Notes: generated by a model not told the origin, from the sequence alone. Positions 7,446 through 14,817 are shown, counted from the first letter of the stretch. The stretch is 64,000 bases of DNA from Chloroflexota bacterium (GCA_018650845.1 JABIFF010000017.1:1-64000); one strand, 5' to 3'. A program made the numbers and translations.

Positions 7446-8666
7446 ATGCCCAACCAACCCATTTCCTACGATCTCGTTATCTCTGGTGGTCGAGTTCTCG
7501 ACCCTGCCAACAACGTCGACTCCAAACTCGATATCGCCGTAAGCAAAGGCAAAATCGCCGCTGTTGAGGCGAATATCGATGCTTCAGCTAGCAAGCGAAC
7601 TATCGACGCCACGGGCCTCGTTGTAACTCCCGGGTTGATCGATCTTCACGTTCATGCAGCGGGTGGTATTCGAAAACCAGCCAACGATGAGTTCATGGTC
7701 GATGCCGACACTGCCGGTGTGAGTGCTGGAGTCACCACTGTTCTAGATGCAGGTTCTATCGGAGCGCTGAACTCCGGCGGACTCGTAAATTACCTCGTTC
7801 CAAACGCCAAAACTCGGCTCATGGCTCTGCTCAACATAGGCAAGATGGGTGTCGCTAACCTGCCAGAAGTGAAATCGGCAGATGATATAAATCACGATGC
7901 TTCAGTTGAAGTCATTCAGGAGAACCCAAGCATCATCAAGGGCATTAAAGCCCGGATGGTCACACCGGGAATTCAGGCTCTCGGCAACGACATGCCAAAG
8001 GCTGCAAAGGCGATTACCGATGAAGCTGGCGGTTTCGTGATGATTCACGTTGGTGATATCGCTGCTCAGGACCCGATCGCAGTCGATCTCACACCAAGCC
8101 TTCTCACTGACATTCTCACGAAGGGCGACGTCGTAACCCACACGCTTAGCGGAGCGGTCGGGGCGCTGCTTGCTGACGGATCACTGGTTTCGCAGGCGCA
8201 GGAAGCCCGAAACAACGGTGTTTACTTCGATGTTGGAGTGGGTGGCGGAAACTTCACGTTCGAGGCTGCTCAAACAGTGATCGATTCGGGGTTCATGCCC
8301 GACACGATCAGTTCCGACATCACTGCGATGGGCATTTACGCAGGACCGGTGTTCTCGCTTGCCGAGTGCATGGGCAAGGTGATGACTCTAGGCATTTCGT
8401 TCGAAGATGCGATTCGGATGACTACTTCCAAGCCTGCCGAAATTCTTGGAATTTCTGAAGATCTTGGCTCGCTGTCAGTTGGCACAACTGCCGATATTTC
8501 GATTGTCGATCTTGTTGAAGGCGATTTCTCATTCCGTGAGGCTTCAGGTGCTACCAAAGCAGGATCGCAAGCCATCAAGCCGGTCATGGCTGTGAAAGAC
8601 GGCGTTCCGCAAGCTCTCGATTTCGGTCCTCACCCATGGGGTTGGCTTCCAGCCAAAAACAGCTAA
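7446..8666 (+). CDS. Amidohydrolase/deacetylase-family metallohydrolase (dihydroorotase-like)
   Basis: 406 residues, an amidohydrolase TIM barrel with the small N- and C-terminal beta domain. Visible metal-site elements: LIDLHVHA (HxH, ~residues 67-73), a lysine in IIKGIKARM that is probably the carboxylated bridging residue, histidines in MIHVGD and THTLSG, and the aspartate in ISSDITAMG. The nearest relatives I know are dihydroorotase-like hydrolases and enzymes acting on amides, cyclic imides or N-acyl compounds; the substrate is unknown. The ATG at 7446 starts the standard LVISGGRVLDP beta strand, and an earlier in-frame ATG lies in repeat DNA. The next gene starts 44 bases after the stop, so an operon with the PLP enzyme is likely. 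Confidence 0.8.
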   Translation: MPNQPISYDLVISGGRVLDPANNVDSKLDIAVSKGKIAAVEANIDASASKRTIDATGLVVTPGLIDLHVHAAGGIRKPANDEFMVDADTAGVSAGVTTVLDAGSIGALNSGGLVNYLVPNAKTRLMALLNIGKMGVANLPEVKSADDINHDASVEVIQENPSIIKGIKARMVTPGIQALGNDMPKAAKAITDEAGGFVMIHVGDIAAQDPIAVDLTPSLLTDILTKGDVVTHTLSGAVGALLADGSLVSQAQEARNNGVYFDVGVGGGNFTFEAAQTVIDSGFMPDTISSDITAMGIYAGPVFSLAECMGKVMTLGISFEDAIRMTTSKPAEILGISEDLGSLSVGTTADISIVDLVEGDFSFREASGATKAGSQAIKPVMAVKDGVPQALDFGPHPWGWLPAKNS

Positions 8667-8710
8667 ATCAAGAATTTTCAAAGGTTTTCATCAGCACAGG
8701 AACTGCCGAA

Positions 8711-9739
8711 TTGACCGTTTCACAAGAAAAAATACGTACAAAACTCGAAGAACTCCCTCGTTTCAAGCTTTCACACTTGAACACCCCGCTTGAGCCGCTC
8801 GACAGGCTTCAGCAAGCGTTAAAAGACGAAGGCGTAGACGTTCCGAATCGAATGCTGGTGAAACGTGATGATGTGACCGGATTGGCGTTCGGCGGTAACA
8901 AAGGTCGGCACTTCGAATTTGAGATCGCTCACATACTCGAAGGCGGATTCGACACCGTCATCAACATCAACCACTACCACTCGAATCAGGCTCGATTCAT
9001 CGCTGCTGGATGTGCGAAAGCAGGGCTGAAATACCACATCGTTTCACACGACAATCTCGATGCACCGCTAACCGGTAATTTACTGCTGTGCAAGCTGATG
9101 GGTGCCGAAATACACCGGACTCCCAACGAGTACGCTCGACAGGTTGCCGAAAAGATTTTCAAGGAAGAAACAGAGGCGGGTAATAAGCCTTACATTCTTC
9201 CTGACGATCCGTTCTCCGACATCATGGGCATGATCGGCTTTCTCGAAACGGGCATCGAGCTGGAACAACAGCTTGAAGACGCTGGCGTGGAAGGACCGGT
9301 TCGATTCTGGGGGCTTACAGGTCGGTCCATTGCAGGCTTGAGGCTTTACGCCAAGAATCGTGGACTCGATTGGCGAGCTACGGCATGCCAGTACTCGCCA
9401 GGCAAAGTAGAAGATTTTCAGAACGTAACTGCCAATCGTTCGAAGCAGGTCGCCGAAATGTTCGATCTTGAAGTTTCGCTTGATACTGACGATCTGCAGG
9501 TTTTGGAAGATTACAGAGGACCCGCCTACGGTGAGCCTGACGACCGTGTGATCGAGGCTATCCAGATGGTCGGTAAAGCAGAAGGGCTCATTCTCGACCC
9601 CAACTACACCGGCAAGGCGATGTCGGGATTAATAGGTGAGCTTCGTGCGGGTCGCGTAGCCGCAGATGAAACAATCTGCTTTATCCACTCAGGCGGCCTC
9701 CCACAACTCTTCGCCCACGCCGACAAGTTCGTGGATTAG
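8711..9739 (+). CDS. PLP-dependent D-cysteine desulfhydrase/ACC deaminase-family enzyme, copy 1
   Basis: 342 residues, fold type II PLP enzyme. The PLP lysine lies in FGGNKGRH (the family pattern is GGNKxRK). N-H-Y-H-S-N-Q-A-R (~residue 75) and the glycine-rich region with FIHSGGLP at the end match the desulfhydrase/deaminase family. Members break down D-cysteine, ACC or other D- or beta-substituted amino acids to a 2-oxo acid and ammonia. Start: the TTG at 8711 follows AGGAAC by seven bases and lines the N-terminus up with the paralogue at 10460; an ATG at 8636 would overlap the upstream gene. The substrate cannot be told. The amidohydrolase upstream could supply the amino acid. Confidence 0.75.
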   Translation: MTVSQEKIRTKLEELPRFKLSHLNTPLEPLDRLQQALKDEGVDVPNRMLVKRDDVTGLAFGGNKGRHFEFEIAHILEGGFDTVININHYHSNQARFIAAGCAKAGLKYHIVSHDNLDAPLTGNLLLCKLMGAEIHRTPNEYARQVAEKIFKEETEAGNKPYILPDDPFSDIMGMIGFLETGIELEQQLEDAGVEGPVRFWGLTGRSIAGLRLYAKNRGLDWRATACQYSPGKVEDFQNVTANRSKQVAEMFDLEVSLDTDDLQVLEDYRGPAYGEPDDRVIEAIQMVGKAEGLILDPNYTGKAMSGLIGELRAGRVAADETICFIHSGGLPQLFAHADKFVD

Positions 9740-9789
9740 CGCAGGTAACCAGCCACCCATCGAGCGATGCCCATGTTCGTTCCAGCCAA

Positions 9790-9928
9790 CAATGTCATCC
9801 CGATGAAGATCGGGATCTACCTCCCCACTGCAGCGAATGCCACCTGCATGATCCGATCTTGCCCAATCAGCGCAATGTCGCTGCAAAAAGGGGTAGAAAT
9901 ATCCTGAAATAAATTCAGGATGACATTG
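9790..9928. repeat. Family A paired hairpin repeat without gene (REPIN-like, 139 bases)
   Basis: The left arm ACAATGTCATCCCGAT..GAAG..ATCGGGATCTACC...GCAGCGA (9790-9836) and the right arm TCGCTGCAA...GGTAGAAATATCCTGA..TTCAGGATGACATTG (9878-9928) are inverted with respect to each other. Each arm contains its own hairpin. The same architecture occurs at 12826-12980. It lies between the PLP enzyme and a GIY-YIG gene. Confidence 0.75.
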
Positions 9929-9979
9929 AGTATCGATTGAACGTTGTGCTCACCGCTTCATGGCACTGCGAGACCACCG

Positions 9980-10273
9980 TCACTTCTCGTACCAATCCCG
10001 GGCGAGATCATCCCAGTAGAGATTGCCTTTCTCGACCAAATTCACCTTCCACTGACGTCTCCAATTCTTTATCTGCTTCTCTTTGATCAAGGCTGATTCA
10101 ATTTCGTTCGTTTCATCGAACCAAACGAGATCGGATATTCCGTGTTTCGAGGTGTACTTCGAACCCGTTCCATTCCGGTGCTCGAAAACTCGTCGGGGCA
10201 GATCGGACGTCACGCCGGTGTAGATCATTTTTCCTCGGTTGGCGAGAATGTAGACGTAGTAGCTATGAGACAT
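9980..10273 (-). CDS. Small GIY-YIG endonuclease, repeat-associated, copy 1
   Basis: 97 residues forming a single GIY-YIG domain: YYVYILAN then MIYTGVTSDL supply the VYI/YTG strands, RRVFEHR carries the conserved arginine, and EKQIKNWRRQWK contains the C-terminal glutamate region. This is the YhbQ/UPF0213-like single-domain type, with no DNA-binding extension. I chose the ATG at 10273 because MSHSYYVYIL begins the fold directly; an upstream reading to 10318 runs through a hairpin repeat. A repeat pair lies just downstream and one more arm just upstream. A paralogue at 16338-16637 shares most positions and also sits among these repeats. The gene lies between the two desulfhydrase-like paralogues. 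Confidence 0.85.
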   Translation of the reverse strand: MSHSYYVYILANRGKMIYTGVTSDLPRRVFEHRNGTGSKYTSKHGISDLVWFDETNEIESALIKEKQIKNWRRQWKVNLVEKGNLYWDDLARDWYEK

Positions 10274-10284
10274 TGTCGGAATGA

Positions 10285-10332
10285 TCGCTGCAAGGGGGAG
10301 AAATATCCTGATCTTCATCAGGATGACATTGT
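10285..10332. repeat. Family A hairpin arm upstream of GIY-YIG gene
   Basis: TCGCTGCAA..GGGGGAGAAATATCCTGA..TCAGGATGACATTG repeats the right arm seen at 9878-9928 and 12931-12980. The 11-base word GACATTGTCGG occurs on both sides of it, at 10269-10279 and 10325-10335, the first overlapping the GIY-YIG start codon. It is therefore flanked by a short direct repeat that could be a target duplication. Confidence 0.7.
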
Positions 10333-10459
10333 CGGTAATTTATGTAGATTACTGACTCGTCACCCCACCTCAAACCGCACGAGTCACTCATCACCTTTAC
10401 AATTCCCGATTCAGCCCACATACGCACACACATAGAAAAAGTGCCACTGGCACCGCACC

Positions 10460-11491
10460 ATGACACAACACCTCACGCCCGACGAACTGCAATCTCATAT
10501 CGACAAGCTGCCGCGGATGAATATTGCCCATTTGCCCACTCCACTTGAAGAAATGCCACGACTCACCGAACGACTCGGTGGTCCCGACATCTGGATCAAG
10601 CGCGAAGATATGACGGGCTTGGCGTACGGCGGAAACAAGGCTCGTCACTACGAGTTCGAGATGCCTCACGTTGCCGAAGAGGGTTATGACGTGATGATCA
10701 ACATCATGGATTACCACTCGAACAACGCCCGAATGACGGCCGCAGCCGCCAACAAGATCGGCATGCGCTACATTCTCGTTCTCAGGAACGCAGCAAATCG
10801 AAACGTTCAGGGCAACCTTCTAGTCGACAAAATTTTGGGCGCAGAACTGCACCTGCTCGACGAATATCAGTCGGGCGATGCCGAAGGCTACGCAACCAAG
10901 CTCAAAGAAGAGCTCGAAGCTGAAGGTCACAAGCCTTATCTGATTCAGGACCATCTCTTCCCGAGAATCGTAGGCATGGTCGGATTCGTTCAAGCTGGAA
11001 TCGAAATTCTTGAACAAATCAACGAAAACAATCTCAAGAACGTCCATATCATTGGCGTTGCGGGCCGTTCACTTTGCGGCCTGATCGTAGCTGCAAAGGC
11101 AATGGGACTCGATTGGAAGTTCACCGGTGTAACTGTGAACTACGACGTGCCGTTAGACGGCTATATCTTCCAACACAACGAAGACCTCAAGAAGGCGCTT
11201 GATCTCCCTGTTACGTTCGAAAAGAGCGATATGCGAGTGCTCGACCAGTATGTTGGCGAAGGCTATGGCGTGATGACGGCTCAGGTGAATGAGGCGATTC
11301 ACATTGCTGCTCAAACCGATGCGATTATCTGCGACCCCAACTACACGGGTACTGCGATGGCTGCTTTGATCGACCAGATCGAAGAGGGCGGTTTCAGTGA
11401 TGACGAAACTGTTATCTTCTTGCACACTGGCGGACTTCCAGCGGTATTCACATTTGCTGATCAACTCGCTGGTTTCAAGGGTAAAATCTAG
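10460..11491 (+). CDS. PLP-dependent D-cysteine desulfhydrase/ACC deaminase-family enzyme, copy 2
   Basis: 343 residues, clearly paralogous to the enzyme at 8711-9739. The shared core includes PLPRM/LPRF near residue 20, KREDMTGLAYGGNKARH with the PLP lysine, MDYHSNNAR, GRSLCGL, DPNYTGTAMAALI and FLHTGGLPAVF. ATG start at 10460. The reaction would be elimination of a group from a D- or beta-substituted amino acid to give a 2-oxo acid and ammonia; the substrate is unknown. The two copies differ over most of their surface, so the duplication is old or both copies have diverged in substrate. The interval between them holds hairpin repeats and a GIY-YIG gene. The small-protein array begins 36 bases after its stop. 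Confidence 0.8.
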   Translation: MTQHLTPDELQSHIDKLPRMNIAHLPTPLEEMPRLTERLGGPDIWIKREDMTGLAYGGNKARHYEFEMPHVAEEGYDVMINIMDYHSNNARMTAAAANKIGMRYILVLRNAANRNVQGNLLVDKILGAELHLLDEYQSGDAEGYATKLKEELEAEGHKPYLIQDHLFPRIVGMVGFVQAGIEILEQINENNLKNVHIIGVAGRSLCGLIVAAKAMGLDWKFTGVTVNYDVPLDGYIFQHNEDLKKALDLPVTFEKSDMRVLDQYVGEGYGVMTAQVNEAIHIAAQTDAIICDPNYTGTAMAALIDQIEEGGFSDDETVIFLHTGGLPAVFTFADQLAGFKGKI

Positions 11492-11527
11492 GCTCGCGAG
11501 CATGCTTAATTCGGCTGAGGTGGCAAG

Positions 11528-11665
11528 ATGAATCTCTGGAACAACAGAGGTGGTGGCGATCGTGACCCCGACGGTCGACGCAGCGTTACCGTTCGCCAGT
11601 TGGTTATCCGAACGATTTTCTATATAGCGATCTTCGCTTTGATCATCTGGTGGGCAAAGGGCTAG
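11528..11665 (+). CDS. Small single-pass membrane protein, array member 1 (45 aa)
   Basis: ATG at 11528 with a GAGGTGG motif before it. The product is MNLWNNRGGGDRDPDGRRSV, then a short basic stretch and one hydrophobic helix (FYIAIFALIIWW) close to the C-terminus, ending in AKG. The basic residues before the helix predict N-in, C-out topology. It is the first of six tiny genes in one direction, each with a basic linker and a C-terminal helix, most with tryptophans after it. It shares this layout rather than clear sequence with members 3-5. Too short for a family call; function unknown. Confidence 0.55.
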   Translation: MNLWNNRGGGDRDPDGRRSVTVRQLVIRTIFYIAIFALIIWWAKG

Positions 11666-11684
11666 AGAACGGCAGGAGGCGAAT

Positions 11685-11861
11685 GTGTACAACAGGAAAC
11701 TCGACGATGCTGCGACCTCAAACCCTGAACGAAATGCAGATGCAACCCGTTCGGTGCACCGCTCGAAAGTTAAATCAGCAAGCTGGTTGAAAGTAATAGT
11801 GCTTGCGGTGCCTGTAATCGTGCTGGTAGCCGCCGTCATTTGGGCTTCGTCGCTGGAATAG
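11685..11861 (+). CDS. Small single-pass membrane protein, array member 2 (58 aa)
   Basis: GTG at 11685 preceded by GGCAGGAGGCG. The product has a polar N-terminal half (VYNRKLDDAATSNPERNADA), a basic patch (HRSKVKS) and one hydrophobic helix (WLKVIVLAVPVIVLVAAVIW) ending in ASSLE. An overlapping ATG at 11683 opens a 36-codon reading frame without a helix and is less likely. The layout matches its neighbours: polar head, basic linker, C-terminal membrane helix. Function unknown. The opposite strand also has a long open frame here, which I judge to be fortuitous. Confidence 0.5.
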   Translation: MYNRKLDDAATSNPERNADATRSVHRSKVKSASWLKVIVLAVPVIVLVAAVIWASSLE

Positions 11862-12000
11862 TTTTCCACAGCGATTGGTGCATGCTCGAATCCCGCTCTG
11901 CACTCGTGACGCATCAGAAATACGCACAAGCGTATGATGTGGCTAGGTCATTCGATATTTAACTTCACGAATGTCCCTTCCCCGAGCAAGGAGTCCAACC

Positions 12001-12174
12001 ATGCAGAATCCCGATCAGGGATCTCGCATTCAAGCCGACGGAATGCGAATCAATGCACAGGGTCAGCGAAATCGCCACCACATTCGCAAGCGCGCTTCAG
12101 TGAAGGCGAAACTGCTTGGTATTTTGATTTTGCTCTCACCGATCATCGCAATCATATGGTGGGCGAATAGCTAA
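12001..12174 (+). CDS. Small single-pass membrane protein, array member 3 (57 aa)
   Basis: ATG at 12001 with AAGGAG nine bases upstream, a strong ribosome-binding site. The sequence runs MQNPDQGSRIQADGMRINAQ, a very basic stretch (GQRNRHHIRKRASVKAK) and a helix (LLGILILLSPIIAII) ending in WWANS. The QADGM-R-I-NAQ segment aligns with AKGMEIDAK and AKGMEIQAQ of members 4 and 5. The protein therefore belongs to the same small family, predicted N-in with the tryptophans at the outer membrane face. An upstream in-frame ATG at 11971 lacks a ribosome-binding site. Function unknown. Confidence 0.65.
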   Translation: MQNPDQGSRIQADGMRINAQGQRNRHHIRKRASVKAKLLGILILLSPIIAIIWWANS

Positions 12175-12216
12175 GCCAGCTATCGCGGCTATCCCGGCGA
12201 TCAAGGAGATTCGAAC

Positions 12217-12393
12217 GTGCAGCATCACAATGACCCCAACATTGGCGGAAAAATCCTGGCCAAAGGCATGGAAATCGATGCCAAGTCAAAACACCAGCAG
12301 CACTACCGCGGTCGCAGCCGGGTTCCTTACAAAATCAGGTTGTTGGCTTTCCTCGCCATCATAGTCGTCTTCTTCTGGTGGGTTTACAGCTAG
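12217..12393 (+). CDS. Small single-pass membrane protein, array member 4 (58 aa)
   Basis: GTG at 12217 with CAAGGAG 9-10 bases upstream. The product begins MQHHNDPNIGGKILAKGMEI, continues DAKSKHQQHYRGRSRVPYK, and ends in a helix (LLAFLAIIVVFFWW) followed by VYS. The GGKILAKGMEIDAKSK stretch is almost the same as SGKILAKGMEIQAQSK in member 5, and the underlying DNA is similar too, so these two are recent duplicates. The spacer before it resembles the one before member 3. A GTG start hides this gene from ATG-only searches. Function unknown. Confidence 0.65.
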   Translation: MQHHNDPNIGGKILAKGMEIDAKSKHQQHYRGRSRVPYKIRLLAFLAIIVVFFWWVYS

Positions 12394-12404
12394 GAATTTT
12401 CCGA

Positions 12405-12593
12405 ATGCAGGATCAAAACAACTCCAGTGTCAGTGGAAAAATTCTAGCTAAGGGCATGGAAATCCAAGCCCAGTCAAAACAGCAGCACTACCCTGGTCGG
12501 CGACGATCTTCGAAGATGGTGGGGTGGGTAACCCTTATCGCTATCTTGGCAGCCATTGCGTGGGTAGTTTGGGGATGGAGAGAACCGGTATGA
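12405..12593 (+). CDS. Small single-pass membrane protein, array member 5 (62 aa)
   Basis: ATG at 12405; TAGGAA lies about eight bases upstream, next to the stop of member 4. The product is MQDQNNSSVSGKILAKGMEI, QAQSKQQHYPGRRRSSK and a helix (MVGWVTLIAILAAIAWVVWGW) ending REPV. It is a close paralogue of member 4. The stop codon TGA overlaps the next ATG as ATGA, so members 5 and 6 are probably translationally coupled. An in-frame ATG at 12378 would start inside member 4 and is not needed. Function unknown. Confidence 0.65.
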   Translation: MQDQNNSSVSGKILAKGMEIQAQSKQQHYPGRRRSSKMVGWVTLIAILAAIAWVVWGWREPV

Positions 12594-12787
12594 GCATGGG
12601 TGACCCGAGAACGGGAATGAGAGTGGAAAGCGCTCAGCTTGAGCAGCAGATTCTCAATCAGAGCAAGCTAGCCCAACATCAGGGCAAACCGCGCTCCTCA
12701 AAAGCAGCGAAAATCTTCGTTGTTGTGTTCCTAACGGTACTGTTTTTGCTCGCAGGTTCGGTTGTACTTATTCTGCTGTTTGCATAA
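12590..12787 (+). CDS. Small single-pass membrane protein, array member 6 (65 aa)
   Basis: ATG at 12590 overlaps the preceding stop by ATGA. The product is MSMGDPRTGMRVESAQLEQQ, ILNQSKLAQHQGKPRSSKAAK and a long hydrophobic helix (IFVVVFLTVLFLLAGSVVLILLF) ending in A. The glutamine-rich linker and PRSSK patch resemble RRRSSK in member 5, but the tryptophan-rich end is missing. It closes the array; 39 bases later a hairpin-repeat pair begins. Function unknown. Confidence 0.6.
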   Translation: MSMGDPRTGMRVESAQLEQQILNQSKLAQHQGKPRSSKAAKIFVVVFLTVLFLLAGSVVLILLFA

Positions 12788-12825
12788 TCAACGCCAATCG
12801 AGGCAAGCAATAACGCAAGTACGAC

Positions 12826-12980
12826 AACAATGTCACCCTGATGCAGATCAGGGTCTTTCTACCCACAGCAGCGGCACTCTAGCCACTACCAACAATCTCC
12901 GACGTTGCTCATGTAGCCACACACATACCATCGCTGCAAACGTGAGAAATATTCTGAACTAAATTCAGAATGACATTGTT
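12826..12980. repeat. Family A paired hairpin repeat without gene (REPIN-like, 155 bases)
   Basis: The left arm AACAATGTCACCCTGAT..ATCAGGGTCT...CTACCCACAGCAGCG (12826-12872) and the right arm TCGCTGCAAACGTGAGAAAT ATTCTGAA..TTCAGAATGACATTGTT (12931-12980) are inverted. The outer AACAATGTCA/TGACATTGTT ends match, and the arms carry compensating changes within each stem (CCCTGAT/ATCAGGG; ATTCTGA/TCAGAAT). This implies the hairpins are kept by selection or by copying. Same plan as 9790-9928. Confidence 0.75.
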
Positions 12981-13012
12981 GGCGGTTAGCAATTTCGTCT
13001 CTGGCTTGAGCA

Positions 13013-13050
13013 CAAAAAAAGACCGCTCCCGAAACCGGAAGCGGTCTTTT
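13013..13050 (-). terminator. Rho-independent terminator after the 13072-13845 gene
   Basis: On the minus strand, AAAAGACCGCTTCCGG..TTTC..GGGAGCGGTC is followed by seven T residues, directly downstream of the gene's stop at 13072. The A-run on the other side could also let it act in the opposite direction. Confidence 0.85.
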
Positions 13051-13071
13051 GCTTTAGCTAACTTAGGAAAC

Positions 13072-13845
13072 TTACGAAGTTACGTTGCTGATCTTGTCGG
13101 CAACTCGAGCCATTCCCTTTGAGAACCGTGGAGTGAGGTAACCCTCGAAGATTCCAGCGCCGAATGCGAATGCAAACAGTGCCAACTGACCAGCCATGAT
13201 TCCAGATCCGCCCTGACCTGCCAAGAACGCTACTCGAGTAGTCGATTCTTGATCGGAAACAAGCGGTAGCGAGATAATTCCGGCACCGAACAGCGAGAAC
13301 ACTGCCAGAGCCAAAACCCCACCAACAAGCGGTCGAGCCAAACCAACCATGAACAGAGCCACTTTTTCTGTGTACTCAAGCTGCATGGTGACTGTTCGTA
13401 GAAGAACCGTGAATGCACTACCTGCGATACCAAAGATCACAGCTGCAAACACGATTTCGAGCGGGGTCGATAGAAATAGTGCTTCAACTCCAGAAACCGT
13501 AACGGTAACTGCAGCAAGCGCACCAGCCAATATCGTGAGACCAACCATCGGCGAAACAATGCGTCGAAGCATCGTTCGAGAATGGATCATCTCGGAAACG
13601 TTGGCGTTTAACGTGCCCAAAATCTGCTCGCCGTCCCTAAGAACGTCGATACCGCCCGACATAGCTCGATCGATCCAAGCCTGAAGGTTGTCGAGCATCT
13701 GGGTTTGATCGGCAAGTTTCGCACTGCGAACTCGGATCATAAGTCGTTCAACTGAAGCCACAAATGGTGCCGATTCGGCAATCATTCCGCGACCGCTCTC
13801 GTTAGGAGCGATATCTTCGGCCTCAAAGCGTACTGGTTCTGTCAT
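13072..13845 (-). CDS. Four-helix integral membrane protein of unknown function
   Basis: 257 residues. The first ~90 are soluble and mostly helical (acidic start, then RLMIRVRSAKLADQTQMLDN). Four hydrophobic segments follow at about residues 97-118, 124-148, 165-190 and 216-240. I do not recognise a family; the layout of a cytoplasmic helical domain followed by paired helices vaguely resembles MotA/ExbB/TolQ-like proteins, but key motifs were not found. The ATG at 13845 has GAGGAG nine bases upstream and is preferred to one at 13866. A strong terminator follows, so it is probably a single-gene transcript. Confidence 0.65.
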   Translation of the reverse strand: MTEPVRFEAEDIAPNESGRGMIAESAPFVASVERLMIRVRSAKLADQTQMLDNLQAWIDRAMSGGIDVLRDGEQILGTLNANVSEMIHSRTMLRRIVSPMVGLTILAGALAAVTVTVSGVEALFLSTPLEIVFAAVIFGIAGSAFTVLLRTVTMQLEYTEKVALFMVGLARPLVGGVLALAVFSLFGAGIISLPLVSDQESTTRVAFLAGQGGSGIMAGQLALFAFAFGAGIFEGYLTPRFSKGMARVADKISNVTS

Positions 13846-14066
13846 AGCGTGCTCCTCGTGGGTCAAATTCGAAACCTGAATACGAATTTGCCTTATTGGG
13901 TGTGCAGACGACGCACCGGGAAGGCCGGTTCCTCATTGGTTGTCGCGCACCGCTGAAAGATGCCACAAACCTAGCAGGGAGAGTGCGCAGGGTCAAGAAA
14001 ATCGACTCTTCTTGAACTCAAAATCAATCGAAACCGCCGCGCGCCGATTTTCACTGATTTCAGCGA

Positions 14067-14714
14067 TTAGCTCTGTTGGTCGCGCCGCTTCAGCGCCTTC
14101 TTCGACGAGTACCAGACCCAAGTGATGCCCACAACGAACGAAAGAGCGACTAAGCCAAACAGGGCCTGACCCCAAAGATTGCTTGAACCGCTTCTACCTC
14201 GTTCCGACACCAGTGCCGACATTATTGTCGTGCCATCACCGAGATCGGATTCGACTCGAACGTCGATCGCCCACACTCCGGCTGTTTCCATTTTCAGTTG
14301 TGAAAGATAGAACGTCGGATCGACTGGTGAATTCAACACAAGTGTGTACTGCGCTTCACCGTGCTCAGCTGGCGATCCCAAAATGGTCACTTTGGCATCT
14401 GGAACGTCTTCACCCGTTGCTGTGTCACGAACCCGCACTGCGAATCGTGAAATACCGACGATTGGCGCAACAGGACTGATTTGCAGTTGAACAGTGAAGG
14501 GCCCGGCTTCCGATTCATCGAGAATTCGGTATCCGACAATCGGTTGCTCATCCTGATCCTGAGCCGATGCAAGGGTGCCAGTGGTAATAGTTCCAGCAAT
14601 CGCCGCACCGATTGCTGCCGTAACAATGAGCAGACGAATTAACGATGAGTTTGAGAGAGATTTCGTGATCAAATCTAATCTATAGTCCAGCGAATCAACG
14701 AATCCGTCGTGCAA
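14067..14714 (-). CDS. Exported protein with Ig-like (FixH/YtkA-like) domain and C-terminal membrane anchor
   Basis: About 215 residues (201 if the TTG at 14672 is used). An N-terminal hydrophobic segment (LIRLLIVTAAIGAAIAGTIT) ends in LASAQ, a plausible signal-peptidase site. The middle ~120 residues look like a beta-sandwich: FTVQLQISPVAPIVGISRFA and VRVRDTATGEDVPDAKVTIL resemble FixH/YtkA-like domains, which occur in copper- and cytochrome-related proteins. A C-terminal helix (ALFGLVALSFVVGITWVWY) is followed by a basic tail, predicting a large outer domain anchored by its end. Function unknown; the domain call is by pattern only. Confidence 0.55.
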   Translation of the reverse strand: MHDGFVDSLDYRLDLITKSLSNSSLIRLLIVTAAIGAAIAGTITTGTLASAQDQDEQPIVGYRILDESEAGPFTVQLQISPVAPIVGISRFAVRVRDTATGEDVPDAKVTILGSPAEHGEAQYTLVLNSPVDPTFYLSQLKMETAGVWAIDVRVESDLGDGTTIMSALVSERGRSGSSNLWGQALFGLVALSFVVGITWVWYSSKKALKRRDQQS

Positions 14715-14817
14715 GCGGAGCGTCCCGATTCAGCAAATAGTGAATAAACTGCACCAATTCTGCCGCATGAATCGCAAAATAGCTTGAAAAGAATTTCGAA
14801 AGAACAAGGAAATTTAG

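Noticed and set aside
11153-11929. 258-codon open frame on the minus strand across the end of the PLP enzyme and the first small proteins
   Set aside because: Composition is unlike the other proteins, no motif is visible, and it overlaps a well-supported gene on the plus strand. The plus-strand small frames have ribosome-binding sites and the shared helix layout.
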